From Blochmannia endosymbiont of Camponotus sp. (GTDB lineage Bacteria; Pseudomonadota; Gammaproteobacteria; Enterobacterales; Enterobacteriaceae): a DNA stretch of 64,000 bases. Under the pieces are notes generated by a model. It was not told where the DNA came from and made no database searches. It worked only from the letters and a program-made list of their open reading frames with translations. The position numbers and the translations under genes are program-made. The stretch spans positions 558,001 to 622,000 of the forward strand of contig NZ_CP097757.1 of NCBI RefSeq assembly GCF_023586085.1. Direction: 5' to 3'. Shown piece after piece: positions 51,088-62,405 of the stretch; position 1 is the first letter of the stretch; each line of letters starts with the position of its first letter.

Positions 51088-53022
51088 ATGCTTGTAATCA
51101 TTTTAAATAACGGAAATAAATATCAATATAATTATCCAGTATCTCCTTTACAAATTGCTAAAGATACGGATTCAGCATTGTCTAAAAATTGCGTAGCTGC
51201 ACGAGTCAATGGCAAACTTATTGACGTTATAGATTTAATATATCACGATGCAACATTAGAATTTATCAACTCAGAAGGAAATATAGGATTAAATATAATT
51301 CGACATTCTTGCACGCATTTATTAGGACATGCTATCAAACAATTATGGCCTGCAGCTAAAATGGCGCTCGGTCCAGTAATAAGTACAGGATTTTATTATG
51401 ATGTAGATCTGGATTATCGTCTTACTAACAATGACCTAATCACTCTAGAAAAACATATGATTCTTCTCGCTAATAAAAATTACAATATTACAAAAAAAAG
51501 CGTTACTTGGAAACAAGCCAAAGAAATTTTCTTATCCCTGGGAGAAAAATACAAAGTATCTATTCTCAACGAAAATATTAACCCGACTGAGCATATTGGA
51601 TTATATTATCATGAAGAATATGTAGATATGTGTCGCGGACCACATGTACCTAATATTAGTTTTTGTAGAAACTTTAAATTATATAAGATTTCTACATCTT
51701 ATTGGCGCGGAAATAATAAAAATAAAAAATTACAACGTATCTATGGTTTTACTTGGAGTAACGAACAACGATTCAGAATGCCAAAACACAATACATTACA
51801 CGACCCTATTAAGCAACATGACCACCGTAACCTTGCTAAACAATTACATCTATATCACACGCAAAAGGATGCTTCCGGAATGATATTTTGGCATGAAAAT
51901 GGATGGATTTTGTTACAAGAATTAAAAAAAATTATACGAACACAACTTAAAACATATAAATACCAAGAAGTTAAAAGTCCCATTATGATCGATCATGCAT
52001 TATGGAAAAAAACAGGCCATTGGGATAATTATCATGAACACATATTTACTACTTCTTCAGAAAATCACGAGTATTGTATTAAACCAATGAATTGCCCAGG
52101 ACATATTCAAATTTTTAATCAAGACATTAGATCTTATAAAGACTTACCTTATCGTATTGCTGAATTTGGAAATTGCCACAGAAATGAACCATCTGGATCC
52201 TTACATGGATTGATGAGAACACGAGAATTCACTCAAGACGACGGTCATATTTTTTGTGCAAAAACACAAATATTCGATGAATTAAACCACTGTATTAAAA
52301 TGATGTATGATGTATACAATACATTCGGATTTAAAACAATTTTAGTAAAACTATCCACTCGTCCAAAAAAACGGATTGGAACAGATTCAGTATGGGATAC
52401 AGCGGAACAACATTTATCTACCGCACTTCAGCATAATAATATCTCATTTCAATATCAACCTAATGATGGCGCGTTTTATGGCCCTAAAATAGAATTTATT
52501 TTACTTGATTCTTTTAATAGAGCTTGGCAATGTGGTACAATACAGCTAGATTTTTCTTTACCAAACTTACTAAACGCGCGTTATATTGATCATAAAAATA
52601 ATCGCGTAGCTCCCGTAATGATTCATAGAGCAATCCTTGGTTCCATGGAACGATTTGTTGGTTTAATTACAGAAGAATACGCGGGCTTTTTTCCAACATG
52701 GCTAGCTCCAACACAAGTTGTCCTGATGAACGTCACTAGTAAACAATCTGAGTATGTTTCTATATTAGAAAAAAAACTGACAAATAAACAAATAAGAACA
52801 AAAGTAGACTTGAGAAATGAAAAAATAGGATTTAAAATTCGCTATTACACTTTACAACGTGTGCCTTATATGCTGATTTGTGGTAATAAAGAAATGAATC
52901 AAAATACAGTAGCCATACGTACTTATCGTGGTAAAAAATTAGATAACTGTAACATTGATATATTTATAAAAAAATTACTATATGAAATTAAAAATTACAG
53001 TTTTCATCAAATGGAGGAATAA
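51088..53022 (+). CDS. thrS: Threonyl-tRNA synthetase
   Basis: ThrRS charges tRNA-Thr and edits serine. The 644 residues match E. coli (642). The TGS domain covers residues 1-60, and the editing domain has HSCTHLLGH (His73, His77) and the MCRGPHV Cys and His. The catalytic domain has the zinc ligands (MNCPGH near residue 334 and later His), motif 2 [18 protein letters not shown] block, and motif 3 [11 protein letters not shown]. The end of the gene holds the ribosome-binding site of infC. It starts the E. coli-like run thrS-infC-rpmI-rplT-pheST. Confidence 0.98.
   Translation: MLVIILNNGNKYQYNYPVSPLQIAKDTDSALSKNCVAARVNGKLIDVIDLIYHDATLEFINSEGNIGLNIIRHSCTHLLGHAIKQLWPAAKMALGPVISTGFYYDVDLDYRLTNNDLITLEKHMILLANKNYNITKKSVTWKQAKEIFLSLGEKYKVSILNENINPTEHIGLYYHEEYVDMCRGPHVPNISFCRNFKLYKISTSYWRGNNKNKKLQRIYGFTWSNEQRFRMPKHNTLHDPIKQHDHRNLAKQLHLYHTQKDASGMIFWHENGWILLQELKKIIRTQLKTYKYQEVKSPIMIDHALWKKTGHWDNYHEHIFTTSSENHEYCIKPMNCPGHIQIFNQDIRSYKDLPYRIAEFGNCHRNEPSGSLHGLMRTREFTQDDGHIFCAKTQIFDELNHCIKMMYDVYNTFGFKTILVKLSTRPKKRIGTDSVWDTAEQHLSTALQHNNISFQYQPNDGAFYGPKIEFILLDSFNRAWQCGTIQLDFSLPNLLNARYIDHKNNRVAPVMIHRAILGSMERFVGLITEEYAGFFPTWLAPTQVVLMNVTSKQSEYVSILEKKLTNKQIRTKVDLRNEKIGFKIRYYTLQRVPYMLICGNKEMNQNTVAIRTYRGKKLDNCNIDIFIKKLLYEIKNYSFHQMEE
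53013..53018 (+). promoter_or_regulatory. Ribosome-binding site that fixes the infC AUU start
   Basis: GGAGGA at 53013-53018, inside the last thrS codons, lies 7 bases before the ATT at 53026. The spacing is right for that codon and would be too far (43 bases) for the TTG at 53062. Confidence 0.8.
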
Positions 53023-53025
53023 CAT

Positions 53026-53568
53026 ATTCTTAAATCAGGAAAAAAAATACAATCAATACGATTGAATCGTATTAATAGAGAAATTAGTGCTCACAAGGTT
53101 CGTTTGACCGGAATAGACGGAAAACAAATTGGTGTAGTTAGTTTACATGAAGCACTTAAACAATCTGAAGACATCGGTCTTGATTTAGTTGAAGTTAGTC
53201 CTAATTCTGACCCACCTGTATGTAGAATTATGAACTATGGTAAATTTATATATGAAAAAAATAAATCTACAAAAGAACAAAAGAAAAAGCAAAAAGTGAT
53301 TCATGTTAAAGAAATAAAATTCAGACCAGTTACTGATGAAGGAGATTATCAAATTAAATTACGTAATTTAATCAAATTTCTCAAAGAAGGAAACAAAGTA
53401 AAGATAACTTTACGCTTTAGAGGAGGAGAATTAATCCACCATCAACTTGGTACAAAAATGTTACACCGTATACGTAATGAATTAAATGAATTAACAACAG
53501 TAGAATTTTTATCCAATAAAATTGAAGGGCGTCAAATGACCATGATTTTAAATCCTAAAAAGAAATAA
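53026..53568 (+). CDS. infC: Translation initiation factor IF-3 (AUU start)
   Basis: IF-3 keeps ribosomal subunits apart and rejects wrong start codons. No ATG fits the N-terminus. An ATT at 53026, four bases after the thrS stop TAA, opens a frame giving [16 protein letters not shown], which aligns with E. coli IF-3 from its own AUU start, and gives exactly 180 residues, the E. coli length. The strong GGAGGA site sits 7 bases upstream. A TTG at 53062 would cut off 12 residues. [18 protein letters not shown] near residue 62 and [14 protein letters not shown] near residue 105 are conserved. AUU is known to let IF-3 repress its own synthesis. Confidence 0.93.
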   Translation: MLKSGKKIQSIRLNRINREISAHKVRLTGIDGKQIGVVSLHEALKQSEDIGLDLVEVSPNSDPPVCRIMNYGKFIYEKNKSTKEQKKKQKVIHVKEIKFRPVTDEGDYQIKLRNLIKFLKEGNKVKITLRFRGGELIHHQLGTKMLHRIRNELNELTTVEFLSNKIEGRQMTMILNPKKK

Positions 53569-53661
53569 TAAGCCACGAAAATCAAAAATTGAATAATAAT
53601 AATATTATTATATATATTAGTGTTCAAAACATACAATTAAAAAGATTATCGAGACTGATTT

Positions 53662-53859
53662 ATGCCTAAAATTAAAACACTTCAAGCAGCTAGTAAACGA
53701 TTTAAAACAACAGCTTTAGGGAAATATAAATATAAACACGCTCATATGCGACATATTTTAACTAAAAAATCTACTAAACATAAACGCCATTTACGTCAGA
53801 AATCTATACTCTCTAAAATTTATCTAGCTACAATTATGAGATGTTTACCATATATATAG
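53662..53859 (+). CDS. rpmI: 50S ribosomal protein L35
   Basis: The 65-residue basic protein has exactly the E. coli length. [15 protein letters not shown], the [13 protein letters not shown] block and the Lys/Arg-rich middle are typical of L35. The C-terminal end (RCLPYI) is close to the E. coli RCLPYA. It lies between infC and rplT as in E. coli, where L20 represses rpmI-rplT translation. Confidence 0.97.
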   Translation: MPKIKTLQAASKRFKTTALGKYKYKHAHMRHILTKKSTKHKRHLRQKSILSKIYLATIMRCLPYI

Positions 53860-53938
53860 GACAATCCAATTTGACTTATTATTAAGATTATTTTAAACAT
53901 CATACCACATTATCTGCATTATTAGGAGAATAGTACAT

Positions 53939-54286
53939 ATGACGCGCGTAAAAAATAGTGTAGTGGCACGTGCTCGCCATAAAAAGATCTTAAAACAAGC
54001 AGCAGGTTACTATGGCGCTAGATCTCGTACTTATCGTGTTGCCTATCAATCAGTCATAAAATCTGGGCAATATTCCTATCGGGATCGTCGTCGGAAGAAA
54101 CGTTTATTTCGCAGATTATGGATCAATCGCATCAATGCTGCATCGCGAACATGTGGTATTTCTTATAATTATTTAATAAATGGATTGCACAAATCTAATG
54201 TTTATATTAACAGAAAAATACTTGCTGAAATAGCTATTTGCGATAAAGAAACCTTTTCTATTTTAGTCGAAAAGGCAAAAATTTGA
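53939..54286 (+). CDS. rplT: 50S ribosomal protein L20
   Basis: L20 is an early 23S rRNA-binding assembly protein and the translational repressor of its operon in E. coli. The 115 residues compare with 118 in E. coli; only the last three are missing. [28 protein letters not shown] sequence, [15 protein letters not shown] and LVEKAKI are conserved. An AGGAG site precedes the ATG. Confidence 0.97.
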   Translation: MTRVKNSVVARARHKKILKQAAGYYGARSRTYRVAYQSVIKSGQYSYRDRRRKKRLFRRLWINRINAASRTCGISYNYLINGLHKSNVYINRKILAEIAICDKETFSILVEKAKI

Positions 54287-54533
54287 TTAATAACATTTGT
54301 ATCCCATTACAGGGTAAATACAAAAAATTTTAATTAAACATTATATTCTAAATATTTCATTCAATAGTAATTTTTTAAAAAATTCAAATAAAAACTAGCA
54401 TTAATAAATGATTATACACAAATGTAGTTTCCTTAAATTTCGCTTTATACACAATCATGTATTACACATGACAGTAATTAAATTTAATTATAAATAGTGA
54501 ATATATAATTAATAATGACGCAAGGATTTATAT

Positions 54534-55526
54534 ATGTCATTAGATCTGATACACAAACTAGTGATGCAAGCACGATCAGATATAATACAATCTAATAGCA
54601 TAAATACTTTAGAATCGATACGTATTAAATTTTTAGGTAAAAAGGGATATTTGAATCAACAAATTAAAACCCTTAATAATTATTCATTAGATATACGACC
54701 TAAATTAGGCGCAGCTATTAATCAAGCAAAAAAAGATATATACACATTATTCATTGAACAACAAAATATTTTAAAATCAAAAAATATAAAAAAAACCTTA
54801 ATTACTGATACGTTAGATGTTACTTTACCAGGACGCCTATCAGATATAGGAACACATCACCCAATAACAAGCACCATAAAACGTATGAAGCTTTTTTTTA
54901 ACGCTTTAGGATTTGCTATAACACACGGACCAGAAATTGACGATAATTATTTTAATTTTGATGCATTAAATATTCCCGCGCACCACCCTTCCCGAGATGA
55001 ACACGACACCTTTTGGTTTGATGAAAAAAGATTACTTCGCACACATACCTCTGGTATTCAAATACGTGCCATGGCTAACAAAACTCCTCCAATGCGGATT
55101 ATTTCTTTTGGACGAGTATATCGTAAAGATTATGATCAAAACCACACACCTATGTTTCATCAAATGGAAGGTTTCATGGTAGATTACAACATTAATTTAT
55201 GTCACCTGAAAAAAATATTATATGACTTTTTATATAATTTTTTCGAAGAGAAAATTTCTTTACGTTTCAGACCATCTTATTTTCCATTTACAGAACCATC
55301 TGCAGAAATAGATGTAATAGAACAAAAAACGGGAAATTGGTTAGAACTGTTAGGATGTGGTATGATACATCCTAATATATTGCACCAAGCAAATATTAAT
55401 ACAAAAAAGTTTTCAGGATTCGCCTTCGGAATAGGAATAGAACGACTAACAATGTTGCTTTACAATATTAACGACATACGAATTTTTTTTAAAAATGATT
55501 TACAATTCCTTAATCAATTTCAGTAA
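54534..55526 (+). CDS. pheS: Phenylalanyl-tRNA synthetase alpha subunit
   Basis: PheS is the catalytic alpha subunit of PheRS. The 330 residues match E. coli (327). The N-terminal coiled coil covers about residues 1-85. Motif 2 is in [27 protein letters not shown] near residues 182-208, and motif 3 is in [15 protein letters not shown] near residue 300. The E. coli leader peptide gene pheM and its attenuator are not present in the 247-base gap after rplT. It is followed by pheT at 15 bases. Confidence 0.97.
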   Translation: MSLDLIHKLVMQARSDIIQSNSINTLESIRIKFLGKKGYLNQQIKTLNNYSLDIRPKLGAAINQAKKDIYTLFIEQQNILKSKNIKKTLITDTLDVTLPGRLSDIGTHHPITSTIKRMKLFFNALGFAITHGPEIDDNYFNFDALNIPAHHPSRDEHDTFWFDEKRLLRTHTSGIQIRAMANKTPPMRIISFGRVYRKDYDQNHTPMFHQMEGFMVDYNINLCHLKKILYDFLYNFFEEKISLRFRPSYFPFTEPSAEIDVIEQKTGNWLELLGCGMIHPNILHQANINTKKFSGFAFGIGIERLTMLLYNINDIRIFFKNDLQFLNQFQ

Positions 55527-55541
55527 CATAGAGATATTAAA

Positions 55542-57932
55542 ATGAAATTTAGTGAGATGTGGATACGAGAATGGACAAACCCATCCATTAGTAGCATCGA
55601 ATTATCTGATCAATTAACTATGGCTGGATTTAAAGTTAATGAAGTAAAACCTGTTTCTAATATTTTTCATGGAGTAGTTATTGGTGAAATTATAGAATGT
55701 AAAATACATCCAAACTTCAACAATGTATGGATAACAAAAGTAAATCACGGTAGTAATAAATTATTGAATATCGTTTGTAATGCTGCTAATTGTCGTAAAA
55801 ATATCCGAACAGTTGTTGCTAATATAGGATCAATATTACCAAATGGACGCAAAATTAAACTAACTGTTATACGAGGACAACAATCAGAAGGCATACTTTG
55901 TACTTTTTCAGAACTAGGAATAATCAATCAAACAGTAGGTATAATTGAACTACCTACGGATGCCCCTATTGGGCAAGACTTTTATAATTATTTGAACCTT
56001 AATGATAATATCTTTGAAATAAATATTACTCCTAATAGAGGAGATTGTTTTAATATAATCGGAATTTCTAGAGAAATAGCAGCTATCAATAATCTGAAAT
56101 TAAAAAAAATAAAAATAAATTCAATTACACCGACAATCAACGAAACCATTCCAGTTTCTATTGAAGTTCCTGATGCATGCCCACAATTTCTAGGAAGAAT
56201 TTTAAAAAACATTCATATTACTGTTCCTACACCCTTATGGATATCAGAAAGACTACGTCGTTGCGGAATCTGTTCAGTAAATGTAGTTATTGATATTGCC
56301 AATTATGTGTTACTAGAACTGGGACATCCAGTTTATATTATTGATTACGAAAAAATTGAAGGAAATATAATACACATACGGCTTTCCCAAATCGGGGAAA
56401 TATTAAAACTCTCAAATAACAATAATTTAAAATTATTGCCCAATACAATAGTAATCTCTGATGTCAGAAAGCCATTATCAATAGCCGGGATAACTATTCC
56501 TAATCAATATTGCGTTTGTTCCAACACCCGTCATATCATGTTACAATCTGCTTTTTTTAATCCATCTATTATCGCAAATCAATCCAAATTATACCATACA
56601 CATGATCTTTTTTCTTTTCGTTATACAAGAGGAGTAGATCCAAGCATATCTAAATTGGCTTTAGATCGCGTTACATCATTATTATTAAAAATTTGTGGTG
56701 GTTACCCCGGTCCAATAATAAGCATGATCAATAATGATATATTACCAAAACCAACCAATATTATATTACATCGTACTAAATTAGACAAAATTATTGGGTT
56801 TAATATCTTAGACAAAGAAATCGCGCATATTTTAACACGACTTGGATTTAAAACTAAATTTTTAAATAATAACTGGAAGGTACTGACGCCATCTTGGCGT
56901 TTTGATATTTCTATAGAAGAAAACGTAATAGCAGAAATAATACGTATTAATGGATACAACAACATCCCTCATGTTTTTATTTCTACAAAATTAACAACAA
57001 ATTATAACCACACATCAACTATATCATTATCAAGGGTAAAAAATCTATTAATAGATCGTGGTTATCAAGAAATAATAACATATAGTTTTGTGGATCCTAA
57101 CATTCAAAAATTATTGCACCCACAACAAACGCCATTAATTTTAAAAAATCCAATTACATTAGATATGTCTACCATGAGGCTATCTTTATGGCCAGGACTA
57201 ATCAAATCAGTGATTTATAATCAAAATAGACAAAAAAAACAAATTAAATTATTTGAAACTGGCATGTGTTTTATTCCAGAAAAAACTGCTGAAAACCAAG
57301 TACATCAAAATTTTATGATATCTGGAATACGATCTGGTTTTAGATTTAATGAACATTGGGATTTAACAGAACATCCAGTAGATTTTTATGATATAAAAGG
57401 AGATGTAGAATCATTACTAAATATAACCAACAAATTAAATCATGTAAAATTTAAAAAATACACACATCCTGCATTACATTCTGGACAAAGCGCAGCGATT
57501 TATTTAAATAATATATGTATTGGATATATTGGAATGATTCATCCTGTTATACAAACGAAATTAAATTTACGACTACACACATTGGTCTTTGAACTGTCAT
57601 GGAATATAATTTCTCAATCCACATTGTCTAAAATTACCACCATTTCTAAATTTCCGAAAAATTACCGTGATATTTCTATAATAGTACCAGATAATATTTC
57701 TGCAGAATCTGTTATTACTGAATGTAAAAAAATTACTCATAAAGATCAATTAGTTGAAATCAAGTTATCTGATGTCTACAGGGGTCAAGGTATACCAAAA
57801 GGTTTCAAAAGTTTTACTATTAAATTATGTTTACAAAGTAAAACCCACACTTTAAAAGAAAAAGAAATTTCTGATATTGTTAATCAATGCTCAACAATTT
57901 TAATAAAACGTTTTCATGGTGCCTTAAGATAA
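55542..57932 (+). CDS. pheT: Phenylalanyl-tRNA synthetase beta subunit
   Basis: PheT binds tRNA-Phe and edits mischarged tyrosine. The 796 residues match E. coli (795). It opens with the start [11 protein letters not shown], then the OB-fold tRNA-binding domain near residues 39-150, the [21 protein letters not shown] block near residue 160, the B3/B4 editing domain, the B5 domain, and the C-terminal anticodon-binding [21 protein letters not shown]. The E. coli next gene, ihfA, is missing. Confidence 0.97.
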   Translation: MKFSEMWIREWTNPSISSIELSDQLTMAGFKVNEVKPVSNIFHGVVIGEIIECKIHPNFNNVWITKVNHGSNKLLNIVCNAANCRKNIRTVVANIGSILPNGRKIKLTVIRGQQSEGILCTFSELGIINQTVGIIELPTDAPIGQDFYNYLNLNDNIFEINITPNRGDCFNIIGISREIAAINNLKLKKIKINSITPTINETIPVSIEVPDACPQFLGRILKNIHITVPTPLWISERLRRCGICSVNVVIDIANYVLLELGHPVYIIDYEKIEGNIIHIRLSQIGEILKLSNNNNLKLLPNTIVISDVRKPLSIAGITIPNQYCVCSNTRHIMLQSAFFNPSIIANQSKLYHTHDLFSFRYTRGVDPSISKLALDRVTSLLLKICGGYPGPIISMINNDILPKPTNIILHRTKLDKIIGFNILDKEIAHILTRLGFKTKFLNNNWKVLTPSWRFDISIEENVIAEIIRINGYNNIPHVFISTKLTTNYNHTSTISLSRVKNLLIDRGYQEIITYSFVDPNIQKLLHPQQTPLILKNPITLDMSTMRLSLWPGLIKSVIYNQNRQKKQIKLFETGMCFIPEKTAENQVHQNFMISGIRSGFRFNEHWDLTEHPVDFYDIKGDVESLLNITNKLNHVKFKKYTHPALHSGQSAAIYLNNICIGYIGMIHPVIQTKLNLRLHTLVFELSWNIISQSTLSKITTISKFPKNYRDISIIVPDNISAESVITECKKITHKDQLVEIKLSDVYRGQGIPKGFKSFTIKLCLQSKTHTLKEKEISDIVNQCSTILIKRFHGALR

Positions 57933-57949
57933 TAACAAATATTATCTTA
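57925..57949. terminator. Hairpin at the pheT stop
   Basis: A 10-bp perfect stem (57925-57934 with 57940-57949) with a 5-base loop includes the pheT stop codon. The stem is AT-rich and no U-run follows, so it is a modest candidate. Confidence 0.4.
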
Positions 57950-58296
57950 TATCAAAACCATTGAAATATTACTAACAGAACATTAAATACATAAAATAGA
58001 ATTAAAAAATTACTTTAAATAAATTGAATAAAAACAAGCATATATGTTTTTAATTTTTAATTTACATAATTTTTTTACAAAATAAAAAGTTTCATATAAC
58101 TATTTAAGTAATAATATTAAATTTATATAAAATTAAAAACATATATAAAAATTATTTCCAGCACTGATAATTTAATTAAAAATTTAAAAAACTTACTATT
58201 ATCAGTAATAATATAGTATATCTATTTAAATGTACGTATATGTATGGATATATAAAAATTATATATCAGATATTAAATACCGACAAAGGAAGATTT
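57933..58296. other. AT-rich spacer between pheT and lplA
   Basis: These 364 bases cover the site of the missing ihfA. Apart from the hairpin at the pheT stop and a weak 9-bp inverted repeat (58163-58171 with 58198-58206), I see nothing in it. Confidence 0.5.
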
Positions 58297-59313
58297 ATGT
58301 GTTGTTTAAGATTATTGTTTTCTAACTCTTATGATCCATGGTTTAATTTATCACTTGAAGAATATATGTTTCAAAACATACCTAAAAAACAATCCATACT
58401 ATTTTTATGGAGAAATCAAAACACAGTGGTAATAGGACGAGCTCAAAATGCATGGAAAGAATGTAACACTCGCCGTATGGAACGAGATGGAATTAAATTA
58501 GCTAGAAGAAGTAGCGGAGGGGGGGCTGTATTTCATGACTTAGGCAATACTTGTTTTACCTTTATATCTACTCAGGAACATTATAACAAAAACTTATCCA
58601 CTAATATAGTTTTAAATGGATTGAGTCGTATTGGAATTAAAGCCATCTTCTCTGGAAGAAATGATCTTGTCATCAATACAACAGAAGGAGAACGTAAAAT
58701 TAGTGGTTCTGCATATCGTAAAACACCTAGATGTCAATTTCATCACGGAACATTGCTCTTACACGTTGATATTGATAAACTTACTTATTATCTTAATCCA
58801 GATCTCAAAAAGTTAAAGACTAAAGGCATTTCCTCTGTTCGCTCTCGTGTTGCTAATTTAAATACATTAAAACCTGATATTAATCATGAAGAAGTATGTC
58901 AAGGATTAACAGAAGCATTTTTTGAACATTACAGAATGAGAGTAACACCAGAAATATTCTCTATAGAGAATGCTTATCATATGCCAGGATTTTCTGATCA
59001 ATTCAACAAACAACGCGATTGGAACTGGAATTTTGGCAATACTCCTATATTTACACATCAGCTAGACACCCAGTTTGATTGGGGTAATGTAACATTATAT
59101 TTTAATATAAAACGCGGAATAATTGATTATTGTCACATTTTTACCGATTGTTTAGAACCAGACCCTTTAGAAATGTTAGAAAAAAAATTAGTGGGCATAC
59201 CATATAACACCACAAGTATTTCATATTGTTGCGAACAATGGATCAAGAACTGGCCTCAACATAAAAAAGAATTGCTAGAAGCTTCTGATTGGTTAATCAA
59301 CAATATATCATAA
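58297..59313 (+). CDS. lplA: Lipoate-protein ligase A
   Basis: LplA activates free lipoate with ATP and attaches it to lipoyl domains. The start at 58297 follows AAAGGAAG and gives MCCLRLLFSNSYDPWFNL, which aligns with E. coli and yields exactly 338 residues. An upstream in-frame extension to 58240 is not supported. WRNQNTVVIGRAQN near residue 36, the RRSSGGGAVFHDLGNTCFTF block near residue 69 and RKISGSAYR near residue 132 are conserved. The gene is isolated from its E. coli neighbours. Its client in this window is SucB Lys44. Confidence 0.97.
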   Translation: MCCLRLLFSNSYDPWFNLSLEEYMFQNIPKKQSILFLWRNQNTVVIGRAQNAWKECNTRRMERDGIKLARRSSGGGAVFHDLGNTCFTFISTQEHYNKNLSTNIVLNGLSRIGIKAIFSGRNDLVINTTEGERKISGSAYRKTPRCQFHHGTLLLHVDIDKLTYYLNPDLKKLKTKGISSVRSRVANLNTLKPDINHEEVCQGLTEAFFEHYRMRVTPEIFSIENAYHMPGFSDQFNKQRDWNWNFGNTPIFTHQLDTQFDWGNVTLYFNIKRGIIDYCHIFTDCLEPDPLEMLEKKLVGIPYNTTSISYCCEQWIKNWPQHKKELLEASDWLINNIS

Positions 59314-59723
59314 TTTATTACTAATTTTATGTTGATCTTAATTACTAATGATATATTCATTTAATTTTTTAATATGATTACATATATAGGTTTACGCCTA
59401 CTGATTATAATGAATCGTATATAATATAATTTCATTAATCTTAAAAAAGAGACCATACATACGATATATATTAATAACATGGCTTCTAAAATAAATTATA
59501 TTTACTGTTCAAAAGCATAAAAATTAATTTTGAAACATTAATTAAAAAATTAAACCTATGCTGTTTACAGAAATTATGCTATATGATGACATAATACAGT
59601 ACATAAATAAATCATATAAAATATGAAAATATTTTACGAATATAAATATTTAATACAGCAAAAATAATTAAAATATTTACTTTAATAAAAATATTACATA
59701 ATAAATTTAACAGGTAATTTATA
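59314..59723. other. Spacer upstream of the suf operon
   Basis: These 410 AT-rich bases should hold the suf promoter. E. coli controls suf with IscR, Fur and OxyR. I cannot recognise a Fur box, an IscR site or a clear promoter. fur itself is missing next to fldA. Confidence 0.5.
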
Positions 59724-60104
59724 ATGAAAAATGATATCAAAAAAAATACACATTATATACTTAAAAACCATGTTTCTTGGAATGGTCTAACCTTAACAGA
59801 TGCAGCAGTACAACAAATTCTTAATATAAAAAATAAAGATCCTGATATTTTAGGATTAAAAGTAAGCATAAAAAAATCAGGGTGCGCGGGCTTTACATAC
59901 ATTATGTCTAAAGTTGTATCATTAAATGATAATAATCTAATATTTGAACGTAACGGAGCTAAATTATTTATACCATTAGATATAATGCCATTTATTGATG
60001 GAACTGAATTAGATTATGTAGAAGACGGATTAAATCATATATTTAAATTTAATAATCCTCAAGCTCAATATTCCTGTGGATGCGGTGAAAGTTTTGGAAT
60101 TTAA
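59724..60104 (+). CDS. sufA: A-type Fe-S carrier SufA
   Basis: SufA carries Fe-S clusters from SufBCD to target proteins. The 126 residues compare with 122 in E. coli. The three cluster-binding cysteines are in KSGCAGFTY near residue 53 and SCGCGESF near the C-terminus. ErpA and IscA are close paralogs, but position as first gene of sufABCDS identifies SufA. It begins 14 bases before sufB. Confidence 0.95.
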   Translation: MKNDIKKNTHYILKNHVSWNGLTLTDAAVQQILNIKNKDPDILGLKVSIKKSGCAGFTYIMSKVVSLNDNNLIFERNGAKLFIPLDIMPFIDGTELDYVEDGLNHIFKFNNPQAQYSCGCGESFGI

Positions 60105-60118
60105 AAACAGGTATTATT

Positions 60119-61615
60119 ATGGTACGCAATAATTTTAACATACACGATATTGATAAAAATTTAACTAAAAAAAATGAGTCGTATTATAAAGAAGGTTTTT
60201 TTACTAAACTAAGCAATGAAGAACTAAAAAAAGGTATTAATGAAAATGTAGTATATGCTATTTCAAAAAAAAGATCAGAACCAAAATGGATGTTAGAATT
60301 TAGACTTGCAGGTTATCATGCCTGGTCTAATATGAAAGAACCACATTGGTTAAAAGGACATTATCAAAAACTTGACTATAATTCTTACAGTTATTTTTCT
60401 GCTCCAGCATGTGTCGAAAACAAAAAAAATCACAAAACCCAAAAAAATGCAAATACTACCTTAAATAAATCAAAATACTTAACTAAAGAAGTAAAGAAAA
60501 CTTTTAATAAACTAGGTATACCAACACATGACAAGGGAAACGTAGCAGTTGACGCTATTTTTGATTCAGTTTCTGTGTCTACTACATTCCATACTACTTT
60601 ATTAAAAAAAGGCATTATTTTCTGCTCATTTTCAGACGCCATTCGCGATTATCCAGATTTAGTACGTCAATATTTAGGAACTGTAGTATCTTTTAAAGAT
60701 AATTTTTTTGCTGCACTCAACGCTGCAGTTGTATCTGATGGTACGTTCGTATACATTCCTAAAAATGTACGTTGCCCTATGGAATTATCAACTTATTTTC
60801 GTATGAATTCTAAAAAAACTGGACAATTTGAACGCACTATTTTGATTGCCGATACAGGCAGTTATGTTAGCTACATTGAAGGATGTTCAGCTCCAATACA
60901 CGATAGTTATCAACTGCACGCAGCAGTTGTAGAAGTTATCGTACTAAAAGACGCCCAAGTAAAATATTCAACAGTACAAAACTGGTTTTCTGGTAATCAA
61001 CATTCTCAAGGTGGAATTTTCAACTTCGTTACTAAACGAGCGCTATGTGCCGGAGAAAATTCTAAAATGTCTTGGACTCAATCTGAGTCTGGTTCTGCTA
61101 TTACTTGGAAATACCCAAGTGTAATCTTAAAAGGAAACAATTCTATTGGAGAATTTTTTTCCGTTGCTATTACTAATGGCATACAACAAGCAGATACTGG
61201 AACAAAAATGATTCACATTGGAAATGATACACACTCAACCATTATTTCAAAAGGAATTGCTCTTGGAAATAGTCAAAATACTTATAGGGGATTAGTAAAA
61301 ATTGCGAAAACTGCTTCAAATTCACGTAATTTTACGCAATGCGATTCAATGTTAATAGGTAAACAATGTAGTTCTCATACATTTCCAATCATCGAATCAC
61401 ATAATAATAATACACAACTAGAACACGAAGCTACAACTTCACGAATCAGTGATAATCAACTGTTTTATTGTAGACAACGAGGTATTAATGAAGATGATGC
61501 TATCTCTATGATTGTAAATGGATTTTGCAAAGACATACTTTCTAAATTACCTTTAGAATTTTCTATAGAAGCACAAAAATTGCTAGCAATTACTCTAGAA
61601 CACAGTGTTGGATAA
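60119..61615 (+). CDS. sufB: Fe-S cluster assembly scaffold SufB
   Basis: SufB with SufC and SufD is the scaffold that builds Fe-S clusters. The 498 residues match E. coli (495). GYHAWSNMKEPHW near residue 63, GTVVSFKDNFFAALNAAV near residue 187, the YIEGCSAP Cys near residue 260, and TQCDSMLIGKQCSSHTFP near residue 402 with the conserved cysteine region are present. It lies between sufA and sufC. Confidence 0.97.
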   Translation: MVRNNFNIHDIDKNLTKKNESYYKEGFFTKLSNEELKKGINENVVYAISKKRSEPKWMLEFRLAGYHAWSNMKEPHWLKGHYQKLDYNSYSYFSAPACVENKKNHKTQKNANTTLNKSKYLTKEVKKTFNKLGIPTHDKGNVAVDAIFDSVSVSTTFHTTLLKKGIIFCSFSDAIRDYPDLVRQYLGTVVSFKDNFFAALNAAVVSDGTFVYIPKNVRCPMELSTYFRMNSKKTGQFERTILIADTGSYVSYIEGCSAPIHDSYQLHAAVVEVIVLKDAQVKYSTVQNWFSGNQHSQGGIFNFVTKRALCAGENSKMSWTQSESGSAITWKYPSVILKGNNSIGEFFSVAITNGIQQADTGTKMIHIGNDTHSTIISKGIALGNSQNTYRGLVKIAKTASNSRNFTQCDSMLIGKQCSSHTFPIIESHNNNTQLEHEATTSRISDNQLFYCRQRGINEDDAISMIVNGFCKDILSKLPLEFSIEAQKLLAITLEHSVG

Positions 61616-61667
61616 CATTTGTATTTTAAGTATCGTAAAATATAGTCATTCAAAAAGGAGAATCACA

Positions 61668-62405
61668 ATGTTATCAATAAAAAATTTGAATGTCAGTGTA
61701 CAAGATATATCTATTTTAAAAGGACTAAATCTAGAAATTAATCCAGGTGAAATACACATTATTATGGGTCCTAATGGATCTGGGAAAAGCACATTATCTG
61801 CTACACTATCTGGTCAACAAGATTATATTGTTACTGATGGGGAAATTTTATTTAAAAATAAAAATTTGTTGCTTCTAAAACCAGAAGAACGTGCCGGTGA
61901 AGGAATTTTTGTAGCATTTCAACACCCAGTAGATATTCCAGGAATCAGTAACCAATTATTTTTACACAGTGCTGTTAATGCCATACGGAAATACAGGAAT
62001 CAATCTCTTATTGATCGATTTGATTTTATCCAACTCGTTCAAAAAAATATGAGATTATTAGAAATGCCCTCTGATCTTTTGACTAGATCAGTAAACGTCG
62101 GATTTTCTGGAGGTGAAAAAAAACGCAATGATATCCTGCAAATGATAATGCTAGAACCATTACTATGTATTCTTGATGAAACAGATTCTGGTTTAGATAT
62201 AGATGCGGTAAAAATTGTTTACAACGGTCTTAATATGTTAAGTAATAAGAAACGTTCATTCATCATCATCACGCATTACCAAAGAATTTTAGAATACATT
62301 AAACCAGATTATGTTCATGTACTACACAAGGGCCATATTATAAGATCTGGTCATGTCGATTTAGTCAAAAAACTCGAGGAAAAAGGCTATGGCTGGTTAT
62401 CTTGA
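61668..62405 (+). CDS. sufC: Fe-S assembly ATPase SufC
   Basis: SufC is the ABC-type ATPase of the SufBCD complex. The ATG at 61668 follows AAAGGAG and gives MLSIKNLNVSV, which matches E. coli; the 245 residues compare with 248. An upstream frame start inside sufB is not real. Walker A is GPNGSGKST (residues 34-42), the Q-loop region is FVAFQHPVDIPG, the signature is FSGGEKKRND near residue 143, and Walker B is LCILDETDSGLDID. It overlaps sufD by 17 bases. Confidence 0.97.
   Translation: MLSIKNLNVSVQDISILKGLNLEINPGEIHIIMGPNGSGKSTLSATLSGQQDYIVTDGEILFKNKNLLLLKPEERAGEGIFVAFQHPVDIPGISNQLFLHSAVNAIRKYRNQSLIDRFDFIQLVQKNMRLLEMPSDLLTRSVNVGFSGGEKKRNDILQMIMLEPLLCILDETDSGLDIDAVKIVYNGLNMLSNKKRSFIIITHYQRILEYIKPDYVHVLHKGHIIRSGHVDLVKKLEEKGYGWLS

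Noticed and set aside
53062-53568. TTG start for infC
   Set aside because: It would remove residues that align with E. coli IF-3, and the Shine-Dalgarno site is spaced for the ATT at 53026.
54287-54533. pheM leader peptide and attenuator before pheS
   Set aside because: No short Phe-rich reading frame and no terminator/antiterminator pair could be seen.
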